A stretch of 64,000 bases of DNA. Origin: CAVSCD01 sp963726335. Its GTDB lineage: Bacteria > Acidobacteriota > Aminicenantia > Aminicenantales > UBA8522. Shown piece after piece: positions 44,656 to 53,792 of this stretch (its first letter is position 1; each line of letters starts with the position of its first letter). Under the pieces are notes generated by a model that was given only the letters and a program-made list of their open reading frames with translations, did not search any database and was not told the origin of the DNA. The position numbers and the translations under genes were made by a program. The DNA is taken from contig CAVSCD010000004.1 of NCBI GenBank assembly GCA_963726335.1, positions 496,001-560,000 of the forward strand, written 5' to 3'.

Positions 44656-45654
44656 CTATCTCGAAATGTATTTGATCAGGTCGCGCATCCGGCAGGAATA
44701 GCCCCACTCGTTATCGTACCAGGCCAGGACTTTGACGAGATTCCCGTCGACGATCTTGGTGTATTCGGCGTCGACGACGCCCGAATGGGAGTCCTTCATG
44801 AAGTCCACGGAAACCAGGGGCTCATGGCTGACGCCGAGGATCCCCTTGAGCGGGCCCGCGGCGGCAGTCTCGAAGGCGCTGTTGACTTCGGCGGCGGTGG
44901 CCGTCTTCTTGAGGAGAGCCACCAGGTCGACGAGAGAGACGTTCGGAGTGGGCACGCGGATGGAGATGCCGTCGATCTTGCCCTTCAGGGCGGGGATGAC
45001 GATGCCCACGGCCTTGGCCGCGCCGGTCGTCGTCGGGATCTGGGAGATGGCGGCCGCCCGGGCCCGGCGCAGGTCCTTATGCGGCAGGTCGAGGATGCGC
45101 TGGTCGTTGGTGTAGGAATGGATGGTGGTCATGAAGGCCTTTTCGATCCCGAAGGCATCATGGAGGACCTTGGCGACGGGACCGACGCAGTTGGTCGTGC
45201 AGGAGGCGTTCGACAGGACATGGTGCTTGGCGGGGTCATATTCCTTTTCGTTGACGCCCAGGACGACCGTCAGGTCGGGGTCGCTCGCCGGCGCGCTGAA
45301 AACCACTTTCTTGACGTCTCCGCGCATATGCCGTTGGGCCTCTTCCTTCTTTTTGAACATGCCCGTGGATTCGACGACGACCGCGATGCCGTGCTTCTCC
45401 CACGGGATATTGGCGGGGTCCTTCTCCATGTAGACCTTGATCTCCCGGCCGTTGACGACGATGGCGTTGTCCGCCGCTTTGACATCGGCCGCGAACTTCC
45501 CGAGCATGGAATCGTACTTCAGGAGGTGGGCGAGCGTCTTGGCGTCGGTGATGTCGTTGACCGCCACGATCTCGAGCTCCGCGTCACCGGCGGCGGCCCG
45601 GAAAAGGTTCCGGCCTATCCGTCCGAACCCGTTGATGCCTATTCTTGTGCTCAT
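44656..45654 (-). CDS. gap: Glyceraldehyde-3-phosphate dehydrogenase
   Basis: The 332-residue enzyme has the NAD-binding GINGFGRIGRNLFRA at its start, the catalytic Cys152 in SNASCTTNC and the specificity-loop region LRRARAAAISQIPTTTGAAK. Its C-terminus includes VKVLAWYDNEWGYSCRMRDL. AAAGGAG is 5 bases before the ATG. It is first in a four-gene glycolysis and secretion operon running to secG. Confidence 0.96.
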   Translation of the reverse strand: MSTRIGINGFGRIGRNLFRAAAGDAELEIVAVNDITDAKTLAHLLKYDSMLGKFAADVKAADNAIVVNGREIKVYMEKDPANIPWEKHGIAVVVESTGMFKKKEEAQRHMRGDVKKVVFSAPASDPDLTVVLGVNEKEYDPAKHHVLSNASCTTNCVGPVAKVLHDAFGIEKAFMTTIHSYTNDQRILDLPHKDLRRARAAAISQIPTTTGAAKAVGIVIPALKGKIDGISIRVPTPNVSLVDLVALLKKTATAAEVNSAFETAAAGPLKGILGVSHEPLVSVDFMKDSHSGVVDAEYTKIVDGNLVKVLAWYDNEWGYSCRMRDLIKYISR

Positions 45655-45698
45655 AAAAACTCCTTTAAGGGAATATAAGACTGGAAAATAGCGTTTTT

Positions 45699-45727
45699 AC
45701 GATAGCATAAGGCGCGGTGGAATTCAA
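45699..45727 (-). promoter_or_regulatory. Promoter of the gap-pgk-tpiA-secG operon
   Basis: On the minus strand TTGAAT (45722-45727) and TATCGT (45699-45704) are 17 bases apart, giving a leader of about 40 bases before gap. Confidence 0.45.
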
Positions 45728-45804
45728 CGGCTCGACCGGCGCCCGCCACGGCCGGAAACGCGGCGGCGCGCGGCCGAAGAGGGATCGGACCGAGGTGAGC
45801 CCGG

Positions 45805-45836
45805 TTGACGACCCGGCCGCGCATTTATGATAGAAT
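45805..45836 (+). promoter_or_regulatory. Possible promoter of nnr-tsaE
   Basis: An extended -10, TGATAGAAT (hexamer at 45831-45836), lies 49 bases before nnr. TTGACG at 45805-45810 is 20 bases upstream of it, longer than the normal spacing. Confidence 0.35.
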
Positions 45837-45885
45837 TCGCCCTGAAGGGAACGGGAAGGCGGCTTCCCGCGACCGAGGAGCCGGA

Positions 45886-47454
45886 ATGAAGGTCCTGAAT
45901 GCGAGCCAGATGCGGGAGATCGACCGGGCCACGATCGAGGACTTCGGGATCCCGGGACCCGTGCTCATGGAGAACGCGGGACGCGAGATCTTCCTGGAGA
46001 TCGAGCGGCGGTTTCCCGAACTCCACGAAGAGAAGTTCGTCATCGTCGCCGGCAAGGGCAATAATGGCGGCGACGGTCTGGTCGTCGCCAGGCACCTGGT
46101 GAATCAGGGGGCGAGCCCTCTGGTCCTTCTTCTGGCTGCCGCCGAAGAGGTCAAGGGGGACGCCGCTCTGAATCTCCGCGCCGCCCGGGCCGTCGGGGTC
46201 GATGTCCGCGAGGTCAGGAGCGAAGACGATTGGCGCCGGCGCAAAGCGGCGCTCGGGCAGGCGACGGTCGTTATCGACGCCGTCTTCGGCACGGGTCTGC
46301 TCAGGCGGGCGGAAGGCCTTTACGCCCGCGCCATCGGGGACATCAACGCCTGCCGCGCCTTCAAGGTCGCCGTGGATATCCCATCGGGGCTGTCCTCGGA
46401 CGGGTTCGAGCTCATCGGACCGGCCGTCAAAGCCGACCTGACTGTGACGCTCGGTGCCCCCAAGATCGCCCATGTTCTGCCGCCCGCCGAAGACTATGTC
46501 GGGGAGCTCGTGGTGGCCGACATCAGCCTGCCCCGCCGCCTTTTGGAGGACCCCCGGCTAAAGCTCGAGATCCCCGGGAAGAAGGTCCTCCGGCCGCTTT
46601 TTTGGCGCCGGAAGAGCGATACCCACAAGGGCACATACGGCCACGTGCTCGTCATCTCGGGCTCGCTCGGGAAGTCGGGGGCCGCGGTGATGGCCGCCAA
46701 AAGCGCCCTAAGGACGGGAGCCGGGCTCGTTACCGTCGCCACCCCCGAAAGCTGCCTGCCGATCGTGGCGCGGTCGATGGCCGAGCTCATGACCGAGCCC
46801 CTCGCCGAGACTCCGCAGAAGACGGTCGCCGCCGGCGCCGCGGATCGCGCGGCCGCGCTCGCCCGGGGCAAGGAAGCCGTGCTCATCGGACCCGGCCTCT
46901 CGACCCATCCCTCGACGGGCGAGTTTTTTTACAGCCTGCTGCCGAAGCTCAGGGGTCCGGCGGTCATCGACGCCGACGGCCTGAACTTCCTGGGGCTCAG
47001 GCCGGAAATGCTGGCGCGCCTGCCCCGGCCGGCGGTCCTCACTCCGCACCCCGGGGAATTCGCCCGGCTCACCGGACTCACGACCGCAGACGTCTTGAAA
47101 CGCCGGCTCGAGCTGGCGCCCTCTTTTGCCGCACAACACAACGTCTATCTTGTCCTTAAAGGATACCGGACCCTGGTCGCGGCCCCGGACGGCCGCGTGT
47201 TCATCAACCCCACCGGGAACCCGGGCATGGCGACCGGCGGTTCGGGCGACGTGCTGAGCGGCATCCTGGCGTCGCTTCTCGCCCAGCTCAAAGACCCCCT
47301 TCTCTCGTCCGTCGCCGGAGCGTATGTCCACGGGCTGAGCGGCGACCTCGCGGCCGAGGCGCTGAGCGAAAAGGCGCTTCTGGCCGGGGACATCATCCGC
47401 TTCCTGCCCAAAGCTCTAAAATGCCTCGAGGACGACGTCGGGTGCTGCGGTTGA
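45886..47454 (+). CDS. nnr: Bifunctional NAD(P)H-hydrate epimerase/dehydratase
   Basis: The 522-residue repair enzyme fuses two domains. The N-terminal YjeF/NAXE epimerase part (1-220) has MREIDRATIEDFGIPGPVLM, VIVAGKGNNGGDGLVVARHL and VVIDAVFGTGL. The C-terminal ribokinase-like dehydratase part (235-522) has THKGTYGHVLVISGSLGKSG, VLTPHPGEFARLTG, LVLKGYRTLVAAPDGRVFIN and GTGGSGDVLSG in the form NPGMATGGSGDVLSGILASL. Together they restore hydrated NADH and NADPH. GAGGAG precedes the ATG by 5 bases. tsaE follows after 4 bases, a common pairing. Confidence 0.94.
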   Translation: MKVLNASQMREIDRATIEDFGIPGPVLMENAGREIFLEIERRFPELHEEKFVIVAGKGNNGGDGLVVARHLVNQGASPLVLLLAAAEEVKGDAALNLRAARAVGVDVREVRSEDDWRRRKAALGQATVVIDAVFGTGLLRRAEGLYARAIGDINACRAFKVAVDIPSGLSSDGFELIGPAVKADLTVTLGAPKIAHVLPPAEDYVGELVVADISLPRRLLEDPRLKLEIPGKKVLRPLFWRRKSDTHKGTYGHVLVISGSLGKSGAAVMAAKSALRTGAGLVTVATPESCLPIVARSMAELMTEPLAETPQKTVAAGAADRAAALARGKEAVLIGPGLSTHPSTGEFFYSLLPKLRGPAVIDADGLNFLGLRPEMLARLPRPAVLTPHPGEFARLTGLTTADVLKRRLELAPSFAAQHNVYLVLKGYRTLVAAPDGRVFINPTGNPGMATGGSGDVLSGILASLLAQLKDPLLSSVAGAYVHGLSGDLAAEALSEKALLAGDIIRFLPKALKCLEDDVGCCG

Positions 47455-47458
47455 GCTC

Positions 47459-47887
47459 ATGACCGTCCTCACCAAATCCGAGAGAGGAACTTTCGAATTC
47501 GCCCGGAAGATGGCCCTCTCCTTCAAGGGTCAAGAAGTCGTGTTTCTCGAAGGCGAGCTCGGGGCGGGGAAAACCGTGTTCGCCAAGGGCATCGCCTCCG
47601 GTCTCGGGATGAAAGACACCCGGCGCGTCTGCAGCCCGACCTTCACCATCATGAACGTTTACCAGGCGAAGTTCCCGATCTTCCATTTCGACCTGTACCG
47701 GATCGAGAGGAGTTCCGATATCCTCGACTTGGGCTGGGAGGACTACCTCGAGAAGGGCATTGTCCTTGTGGAGTGGGCGGAGAGGATCGCCTTCGACTAC
47801 CCCGCCATCCGGGTGTCCATCGGGAAGGGCAAGGACGACGAGAGGCGGATCACGGTCGTCCGCCCCCGCGGCCCGGCCCGCGGCTGA
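47459..47887 (+). CDS. tsaE: tRNA threonylcarbamoyladenosine biosynthesis ATPase
   Basis: The 142-residue protein is the P-loop ATPase of the t6A complex. Visible signatures are FLEGELGAGKTVFAKGIASG (Walker A), CSPTFTIMNVYQ (switch region), FHFDLYRIERSSDILDLGWE and a Trp-containing VLVEWAERI segment. No strong ribosome site precedes its ATG, so translation may be coupled to nnr. Its last 38 bases overlap the convergent 3' end of thiE. Confidence 0.93.
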   Translation: MTVLTKSERGTFEFARKMALSFKGQEVVFLEGELGAGKTVFAKGIASGLGMKDTRRVCSPTFTIMNVYQAKFPIFHFDLYRIERSSDILDLGWEDYLEKGIVLVEWAERIAFDYPAIRVSIGKGKDDERRITVVRPRGPARG

Positions 47888-48538
47888 TCCTTTTCCTGCC
47901 GATCGATCCCAGGATCCTGGCGGCCTCCCGTTCGGGGTCGGCGGCCGCGGTGATCGCCGAGATAACGGCGACCCCGTCGGCGCCGGCTCGGATAACAGCC
48001 GGCACGTTTTCGGCGCTGATCCCTCCGATCGCCAGGATGGGGAGGCCTGTCGCCGTTCTTATCTTCCGGATCATCGCCGGGCCGAGGGGAGCGCCCGCGT
48101 CCTCTTTGGAGCGGGTCGGAAAGACCGGGCCGACGCCAAGATAGTCCGCTCCGGCCGCCTCGGCCTCCCGGGCCTCGGCGGGGGAGCCGGCGGAAACCCC
48201 GATCAAAGAGCGCCCGCCGAGGATCTTTCTGGCAGCGGCCGCGGGCAGGTCGCTCCGGCCGAGATGGACGCCGGCCGCGCCCGCCGCCCGGGCGATGTCC
48301 GCACGGTCGTTGATGATGAGCGGGATCCCGGCCGGCCGAAGGAGACCAAGGGTCCGCACCGCCATTTCAAGAAACTGCCGGTCGGTCCAGGCTTTGCCCC
48401 GGAGCTGGACGAGCGTCGCGCCGCCGGCCGCGGCCTGCGCGATCAGCGATAGGATATTTTTTCCGCCGCCGCCTCGGAGTCGGCGACAAAACACAGCCGC
48501 CAGTCCGTTCGCAGGTCATGACGAAACATCGTTTTCAT
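47850..48538 (-). CDS. thiE: Thiamine phosphate synthase, one frameshift at an A6 run
   Basis: The TIM-barrel enzyme joins HMP-PP and thiazole phosphate. The main frame holds AAGGATLVQLRGKAWTDRQF, IPLIINDRADIARAAGAAGV, HLGRSDLPAAAARKI and DYLGVGPVFPTRSKEDAGAP. It continues with GLPILAIGGISAENV and GADGVAVISAITAA. The first strand (MKTMFRHDLRTDWRLCFVAD) is in another frame starting at 48538, and the two join if one A is added to the A6 run at 48457-48462. Without that, translation from a GTG at 48494 gives 214 residues lacking the first strand. It is 47 bases behind the permease gene on the same strand. Confidence 0.82.
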
Positions 48539-48585
48539 CCCGGTATCGAGTCCTGACGGCCCCCGCGTCCTCCCGTCGGGCGCGT

Positions 48586-49974
48586 TCAATGCGGCAGGCC
48601 GAAAATATAATATACCAGACAGAGCAACCCGAGCACGACCGAGCCGGCCGTGATCTCGCGCACCCGGCCCGCCGCCAGCTTGAAGACCGGATGAAGGACG
48701 AGGCCGGCCGTCAGGCCGTTGGCGATATTGTAGGTGAAGATCATCATGACGATCGTGGCGAAGGCGGGGATGACCTCGGTGAGGTCGGCGAAATCGATCT
48801 TGACCACCGAGCCCAACATCAGCACGCCCACGGCGATGAGCGCCGGACCGTAGGCGTAGCGAAGATGCTGCAGGGGCTCGAAGACCGGGATGAAGAAGAG
48901 CGAGACAACGAACAGGGCACCGGTCGTGACGGCCGCCAGCCCGGTCCGGGCCCCCTCCCGGATGCCGGTCGCCGATTCGATGTAGGCGCCGCTCGTCGAT
49001 GTCCCGACCAGGGCGCTGAAGACGCACGATGCGGCATCGACCATCATCGGCCGCTCGATGTCCGGAAAGTTGCCCTTTTCGTCGAGCATGTTCCCCGCCG
49101 CCCCGACGCCCACGAGCGTACCCAGGGTGTCGAGAAAGCTCATCAGGAACAAGGTGACGAGGACCGGCAGGAAGCTCAGTTTCAGGACGCCGGCGATGTC
49201 GAGTTGGAAGGCGATGGCGCCGAGGCTGTACTTGCCGACAAAAGGGACGGCGGCGACCGCCGAGGGAATCTCCCCCAGGCCGAACGCGTAGCCGAGGACG
49301 GCGGTGGCGGCGATGCCGAGCAGGATGCCCCCGCGGACCCGGCGGTGGAGGAAAAAGCTGATCAGGAGGAACCCCGACACGGCCAGCAGGACCTCCGGGC
49401 TGCGGAGGTTCCCGATCTTGACGGGGACGTCGGGCGCGGAGAGGACGGCCGCGCCGTTTTGGACGAGCGACGCCGCGGGCATCCCGGCCACCGAGCTCGT
49501 CACGATCCCGGTCTCGTAGAGACCGATGAAGGCCAGGAAGAGACCGATGCCCACGGCGAAGCTGTGCTTCAAGCTGGGCGAGATCGAGTTCGCCAGCCAG
49601 GAACGGATCCTCAGCATCGTGATCAGCACGAAGACGAGCCCGCTGATGAAGACCGAGCCCAGCCGCTGCTGCCAGGCGATGCCCATCGCGGCCAGCCCGA
49701 AGGCGATGAACGCATTCTCGCCCATGTACGGAGCGACCGCGATCGGCCGGTTGGCGTAAACGCCCATGAGGATCGACCCGAAGGCGGCGGCCAGGATGGT
49801 GGCCACCGTGCCCGGCCCCGGGGGGATGCCCGCGAAGCTCAGGATCGCCGGGTTGACGACGATGATGTAGGCCATGGTGATGAACGTCGTCGCCCCGCCC
49901 AGGACCTCGGTCTTGAAGGTCGTGCCGTTCTCGCAGAGTTTGAAGATGCGTTCGGCGAGCCGCGTCGGCGCCAT
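48586..49974 (-). CDS. AzgA-type purine (guanine/hypoxanthine) permease
   Basis: The 462-residue NCS2-family transporter has the AzgA pattern: TEVLGGATTFITMAYIIVVN in helix 1, PYMGENAFIAFGL (helix 3), SPSLKHSFAVGIGLFLAFIG, the motif MSFLDTLGTLVGVG in helix 8, and TSTSGAYIESATGIREGARTG in helix 10. It imports purine bases by H+ symport in characterised relatives. AGGAGG is just upstream of the ATG. It is divergent from apt, which converts adenine to AMP, so a shared purine-salvage control region between them is likely. Confidence 0.9.
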   Translation of the reverse strand: MAPTRLAERIFKLCENGTTFKTEVLGGATTFITMAYIIVVNPAILSFAGIPPGPGTVATILAAAFGSILMGVYANRPIAVAPYMGENAFIAFGLAAMGIAWQQRLGSVFISGLVFVLITMLRIRSWLANSISPSLKHSFAVGIGLFLAFIGLYETGIVTSSVAGMPAASLVQNGAAVLSAPDVPVKIGNLRSPEVLLAVSGFLLISFFLHRRVRGGILLGIAATAVLGYAFGLGEIPSAVAAVPFVGKYSLGAIAFQLDIAGVLKLSFLPVLVTLFLMSFLDTLGTLVGVGAAGNMLDEKGNFPDIERPMMVDAASCVFSALVGTSTSGAYIESATGIREGARTGLAAVTTGALFVVSLFFIPVFEPLQHLRYAYGPALIAVGVLMLGSVVKIDFADLTEVIPAFATIVMMIFTYNIANGLTAGLVLHPVFKLAAGRVREITAGSVVLGLLCLVYYIFGLPH

Positions 49975-49995
49975 GAGCCTCCTCCTCGCCCAATC

Positions 49996-50023
49996 TTTAT
50001 ATCTCCTGGAGACGCGATGTCAA
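49996..50023 (-). promoter_or_regulatory. Promoter of the purine permease gene
   Basis: On the minus strand TTGACA (50018-50023) and TATAAA (49996-50001) are 16 bases apart, a strong match 22 bases from the start codon. Confidence 0.6.
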
Positions 50024-50026
50024 GAC

Positions 50027-50049
50027 GGGCCGGTTTGACAAGCCGGCCC
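50027..50049. promoter_or_regulatory. Palindrome between permease and apt
   Basis: GGGCCGG pairs with CCGGCCC over a 9-base loop that contains TTGACA (50035-50040), a possible -35 of apt. It is followed by GTTTTA. It could be a repressor site serving both divergent genes. Confidence 0.4.
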
Positions 50050-50091
50050 GTTTTACCAAAGAATGAAACCATTCACCGGAAAGGACAAATC

Positions 50092-50628
50092 ATGATCGAA
50101 CTCATCAAGACCAGGATCCGCGAAGTCAAGGATTTCCCCAAGCCCGGCATCGGGTTCAAGGACATCATGCCGCTCGTCCAGGACGCCGAAAGCTACGCGT
50201 ATGTCGTCAAAGCGATCGCCGCCTGGGCGGAGCCGAAACAGCCCGAGGTTATCATCGGCATCGAGTCGCGGGGCTTCCTGTTCGCGGCGCCGGTCGCTCA
50301 CCGCCTCGGCCTGGGCTTGGCCGCCATCCGGAAGAAGGGAAAGCTGCCCTGGAAGTCCGTCTCCGTGCGCGCGCCCAACGAATACGCCGTGGAGCATTTC
50401 GAGATGCATGAGGACGCCATCCAGCCGGGCCAGCGGGTGGTGATCGTCGACGACCTTATCGCGACCGGCTCGTCGTCGATCAGCGCCATCGACCTCGTTC
50501 ACAAGCTTGCCGGACACGTGGCCGGTTTCGCTGCCGTCATCGAGCTCGTCTTCCTGAACGGCCGGGAGGCGATCCAAAAAGCCCATCCCGAGGTCGAGGT
50601 GTTCAGCCTCGTCAAGTTCACGGAATAG
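50092..50628 (+). CDS. apt: Adenine phosphoribosyltransferase
   Basis: The 178-residue enzyme converts adenine and PRPP to AMP. Family marks are VKDFPKPGIGFKDIMPLV near the start, EVIIGIESRGFLFAAPVAHR, the flexible loop RKKGKLPWKSVSV and the PRPP motif VVIVDDLIATGSS. AAGGA lies 6 bases before the ATG, and the length matches the family. A very long open frame on the same strand upstream is only an antisense shadow of the permease gene. Confidence 0.95.
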   Translation: MIELIKTRIREVKDFPKPGIGFKDIMPLVQDAESYAYVVKAIAAWAEPKQPEVIIGIESRGFLFAAPVAHRLGLGLAAIRKKGKLPWKSVSVRAPNEYAVEHFEMHEDAIQPGQRVVIVDDLIATGSSSISAIDLVHKLAGHVAGFAAVIELVFLNGREAIQKAHPEVEVFSLVKFTE

Positions 50629-50655
50629 GGTCGGGAGCGGAAGAGGGCGGAAAGG

Positions 50656-52434
50656 ATGCAAAGGAAAAAGGGAAATTGGTATTGTGTCCCGGTTTTGTTG
50701 CTGGCCCTGGCGGGCGCGAGCTGCGCCCCCGCCGCCAAAAAGCCGAGCCTGCTGACGGCCGCCGGCCGCGGCGAGGACCGCTGGGTGCGCAAGACACTGG
50801 CCGGGATGACGCTCCGGGAAAAGGTCGGACAGCTGATCGCCGGACGGTATAACGCGCCCTTCCTCAGCCGCGACAGCGACTATCTCAAGGGGCTGGCCGA
50901 CCTCGTCACAAAACAAAAGGTCGGCGGGATGGTCATTTTCGCCGGCGAGGTTTTCGAAACCGCCGAGCTCAACAACTACCTCCAGAGGCTGGCCGAAGTC
51001 CCGCTCCTCATCGCGGCCGACTTCGAGCACGGAGCGGCCATGCGGATCAACGGCTCGACCCTGTTCCCCCAGTTCATGGCCTTCGGTGCGGCCGATTCCG
51101 AGGACCTCGTTTACGAGATGGGCCGGGTCACGGCCGTCGAGGGCCGGGCGATGGGGATCCATGTCAATTATGCCCCGGTGGTCGACGTCAACATCGATCC
51201 GGATAACCCGGTCATCAGCACCCGTTCGGCGGGCGAGGACCCGGAGAGGGTGAGCCGGCTGGCGGCCGCCTTTATCCGCGGCTGCCAGGAAAACGGGATG
51301 CCGGCCACGGCCAAGCACTTCCCCGGCCACGGCGATACCGCGACGGACTCGCACACCACGATGCCCACGGTGAGCGGCGACCGCGCCCGTCTCGACCGGG
51401 TCGAGCTCTATCCCTTCACCCGGGTGATCCAAGCGGGGGTCGAGGTCGTCATGACCGCCCACCTCCACGTGCCCGCCCTCGACCCGACGCCCGGTCTGCC
51501 CGCGACGCTGTCCCCGAGGATTCTCACCGACCTCCTGCGAAAGGAGATGGGGTTCAAGGGGCTGGTCGTGACGGACGCCATGGAAATGGGCGGCATCGTC
51601 AACACCTTCGGGTCCGCCGAGGCCGCCGTCATGGCCGTCCGGGCGGGCGTCGACATGGTCCTGCTTCCCGGGGACCCGCCGGCCGCGATCGACGCGATCA
51701 GCCAGGCGGTCACCTCGGGATCGATCCCGGAGTCGCGGATCGACGATTCGGTGCGCCGGATCCTGAGGCTCAAAGCGCGGCTGGGGCTGCACCGCGAACG
51801 CTATGTCGACACGAGCCAATTGCCTTTCAAGGTGGCCTCGAAGGCCAGCCTCGCCCAGGCCGCCCTGAGCTATGAGAAGGCCGTCACCCTCGTCAAGAAC
51901 GACGGCGGGCTCCTGCCGCTCCACGCCGGAGGCGCGCCGCGAACGGCGGCCGTTTTATCGCTGAGCAGCGACGCTGATGACTATTATGCCGGGCGCGCTT
52001 TCGTCCGGGAGGTCCGCAAGCGCGTGCCGGACGCGGCCGCTTTCTATGCCGACGCCTATACGGGGGAGGAGTATATCAAGGAGGCCATCGACAAGTCCGT
52101 GGACGCCGACGATCTCATCATCGCCGTTTTCTCCACCCTCCGCACCGCCAAGGGCAGCGTCGGGCTCCTGCCCCGGCACATCGAGCTGGTCAAGGAAATG
52201 GCGGAGGCGAGAAAGGGGAGGGTGATCGTCCTGTCCTTCGGCAGCCCGTATTTCCTGCGGCATTTCCCGGAGGCCGGCGCCTATCTCTGCCTCTACCGGG
52301 CGTCCCTCCAGGCGCAGGAAGCCGCCGCCAGGGCGCTCTTCGGCGAGATCGACATCACCGGCCGCCTGCCGGTATCTATTCCCGGCCTTTTTCCGATCGG
52401 CCATGGCATTAGCCTTCGTAAAAAGCAGGGCTGA
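50656..52434 (+). CDS. Exported GH3 beta-N-acetylhexosaminidase (NagZ-like)
   Basis: The 592-residue protein has a hydrophobic N-terminus ending in LALAGASC, a signal peptide with a weak lipobox. The GH3 catalytic barrel follows (MTLREKVGQLIAG, LIAADFEHGAAMRINGSTLF). The NagZ-type signature KHFPGHGDTATDSHTTMPTV carries the His/Asp pair used as acid/base, and the nucleophile Asp is in GLVVTDAMEMGGI. A C-terminal alpha/beta sandwich completes it, unlike short one-domain NagZ. It probably cleaves beta-GlcNAc from glycans or peptidoglycan. It begins 27 bases after apt. Confidence 0.88.
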   Translation: MQRKKGNWYCVPVLLLALAGASCAPAAKKPSLLTAAGRGEDRWVRKTLAGMTLREKVGQLIAGRYNAPFLSRDSDYLKGLADLVTKQKVGGMVIFAGEVFETAELNNYLQRLAEVPLLIAADFEHGAAMRINGSTLFPQFMAFGAADSEDLVYEMGRVTAVEGRAMGIHVNYAPVVDVNIDPDNPVISTRSAGEDPERVSRLAAAFIRGCQENGMPATAKHFPGHGDTATDSHTTMPTVSGDRARLDRVELYPFTRVIQAGVEVVMTAHLHVPALDPTPGLPATLSPRILTDLLRKEMGFKGLVVTDAMEMGGIVNTFGSAEAAVMAVRAGVDMVLLPGDPPAAIDAISQAVTSGSIPESRIDDSVRRILRLKARLGLHRERYVDTSQLPFKVASKASLAQAALSYEKAVTLVKNDGGLLPLHAGGAPRTAAVLSLSSDADDYYAGRAFVREVRKRVPDAAAFYADAYTGEEYIKEAIDKSVDADDLIIAVFSTLRTAKGSVGLLPRHIELVKEMAEARKGRVIVLSFGSPYFLRHFPEAGAYLCLYRASLQAQEAAARALFGEIDITGRLPVSIPGLFPIGHGISLRKKQG

Positions 52435-52440
52435 GAACGA

Positions 52441-52557
52441 GTGGCATGGCGCCAGTCCCCGAATAACCATCGGAAGCATCAACAAACATGTGACGGCGAT
52501 GATCTCACTGAAGGGTGGCACGGCGATAGCCCCTGCGCGCCCCGCGCGACGGGAACC
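52441..52557 (+). repeat. Short interspersed GC-rich repeat, copies C and D
   Basis: Two pieces of the repeat lie here: GTGGCATGGCGCCAGTCCCC at 52441-52460, and a fuller copy at 52513-52557 starting GGGTGGCACGGCG and continuing into CTGCGCGCCC..GCGCGACGGG. The rest of 52435-52614 shows no gene. Confidence 0.45.
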
Positions 52558-52614
52558 CCAATTCCCAGCCGCCTCATCACATGGCTGGAGAGGCAACCCT
52601 GACTATTGGCGATT

Positions 52615-52643
52615 TTGCAGCGGCCGCGTCATTCTGGTATAAA
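52615..52643 (+). promoter_or_regulatory. Promoter of the two PLP-enzyme genes
   Basis: TTGCAG (52615-52620), a 17-base spacer and TATAAA (52638-52643) with an extended TGG before the hexamer, 37 bases from the start at 52680. Confidence 0.6.
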
Positions 52644-52679
52644 ATAAATGGAGCCGGGGATGTCCGGCCGGAAGTCGAG

Positions 52680-53792
52680 ATGCCCGCCATCACCATTGAA
52701 TCCCTGAACCAGAGGCTGGCTCTCTTCCCGAGGAAAAGGCTCATCCATCTGCCGACGCCCCTGGCCCGGCTCGAAAACTTGTCCCGCGAGCTCGGCGGGC
52801 CCGAGATCTGGATCAAGCGGGACGACCTGACCGGAGCTGGATTCGGAGGGAATAAATCCCGGAAGCTCGAATTCATCATCGCCGACGCCCTCGCCCGAAA
52901 AGCGGACACGCTCATCACCTGGGGAAGCACCCAATCCAACTGGTGCATGCAGGCGGCGGCCGCCGCCCGCCGGTTCGGCATCCGGCCGGTGCTGCTTTTG
53001 TTCAAGACGACGGATATCCGGCCCGACTATGACGGGAACCTGCTCCTCGATTTCCTCCTCGGGGCCGACATCAGGCTTCGGGAAGCCCCCAAGGGAAAGC
53101 TCATGGCCGCCGGCGTCGCCGAAACCGCCGCCGCGGAAGTCGCCGACGAAGTCCGGAGCCGTGGGGGGACGCCCTACACCGTCTCCGTCGGGGGCTCGGC
53201 CCCGGGAATGTCCATGACCCAACCGTTGGGCGCCTTGGGCTATGTCGCGGCGTTCGCCGAGCTCGAGGAGCAGGCGCGGGCCGCGCGCCTCGATTTCACC
53301 CACATCGTGCACGCCACAGGCTCCGGAGCGACCCAGGCCGGGCTCGTGGCCGGGGCCCGGGCGTTGGGCCGGCCCGTCGAGGTCATCGGGATCAGCGTCT
53401 CCGACCCCAAGGACGCCTTCACCGACATCGTCCTGCGGATCCTCGCCGACACCGGGCGTGCGCTCGGGCTCGACTGGGGCGCCCGGAAAAATGACGATGT
53501 CGTCGTGCTCGACGACTATATCGGGGAAGGCTACGGCGTCGTCACCCCGGGTGTCGCCGAGGCCATCCGGCTGGTGTTCACGAGCGAGGGCATCGTCCTC
53601 GACCCGGTTTACACCGGAAAAGCGATGGCCGGGTTGATGGACCTCGTCAAGCAGGGACGCTTCCGCAAAGGCGACAAGGTCGTGTTCCTGCATTCGGGAG
53701 GCACGCCGGCGCTTTTCCCATACCGGGAGGCGCTCGTCGACCTCCTCAGCCGGGGAAGTGGGAAAATCGACAGCTTGAGGGAGGCGCCATGA
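52680..53792 (+). CDS. D-cysteine desulfhydrase/ACC deaminase-family PLP enzyme
   Basis: The 370-residue fold-type II PLP protein shows LIHLPTPLARLENLSREL, the PLP lysine in GAGFGGNKSRKLEFIIADA, GSTQSNWCMQAAAAARRFG and the phosphate-binding HATGSGATQAGLVAGAR. A C-terminal YTGKAMAGLMDLVKQG..FLHSGGTPALF completes it. This pattern is shared by D-cysteine desulfhydrase, ACC deaminase and some D-amino-acid dehydratases; the substrate is not resolved. The start at MPAITIESLN has GGAAG upstream and follows a good promoter. Its stop overlaps the next gene as ATGA. Confidence 0.82.
   Translation: MPAITIESLNQRLALFPRKRLIHLPTPLARLENLSRELGGPEIWIKRDDLTGAGFGGNKSRKLEFIIADALARKADTLITWGSTQSNWCMQAAAAARRFGIRPVLLLFKTTDIRPDYDGNLLLDFLLGADIRLREAPKGKLMAAGVAETAAAEVADEVRSRGGTPYTVSVGGSAPGMSMTQPLGALGYVAAFAELEEQARAARLDFTHIVHATGSGATQAGLVAGARALGRPVEVIGISVSDPKDAFTDIVLRILADTGRALGLDWGARKNDDVVVLDDYIGEGYGVVTPGVAEAIRLVFTSEGIVLDPVYTGKAMAGLMDLVKQGRFRKGDKVVFLHSGGTPALFPYREALVDLLSRGSGKIDSLREAP

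Noticed and set aside
48295..50628. A 777-codon plus-strand frame running through the permease region into apt
   Set aside because: Only the last 178 codons are a recognisable protein (apt); the earlier part is the complement of the permease and thiE genes.
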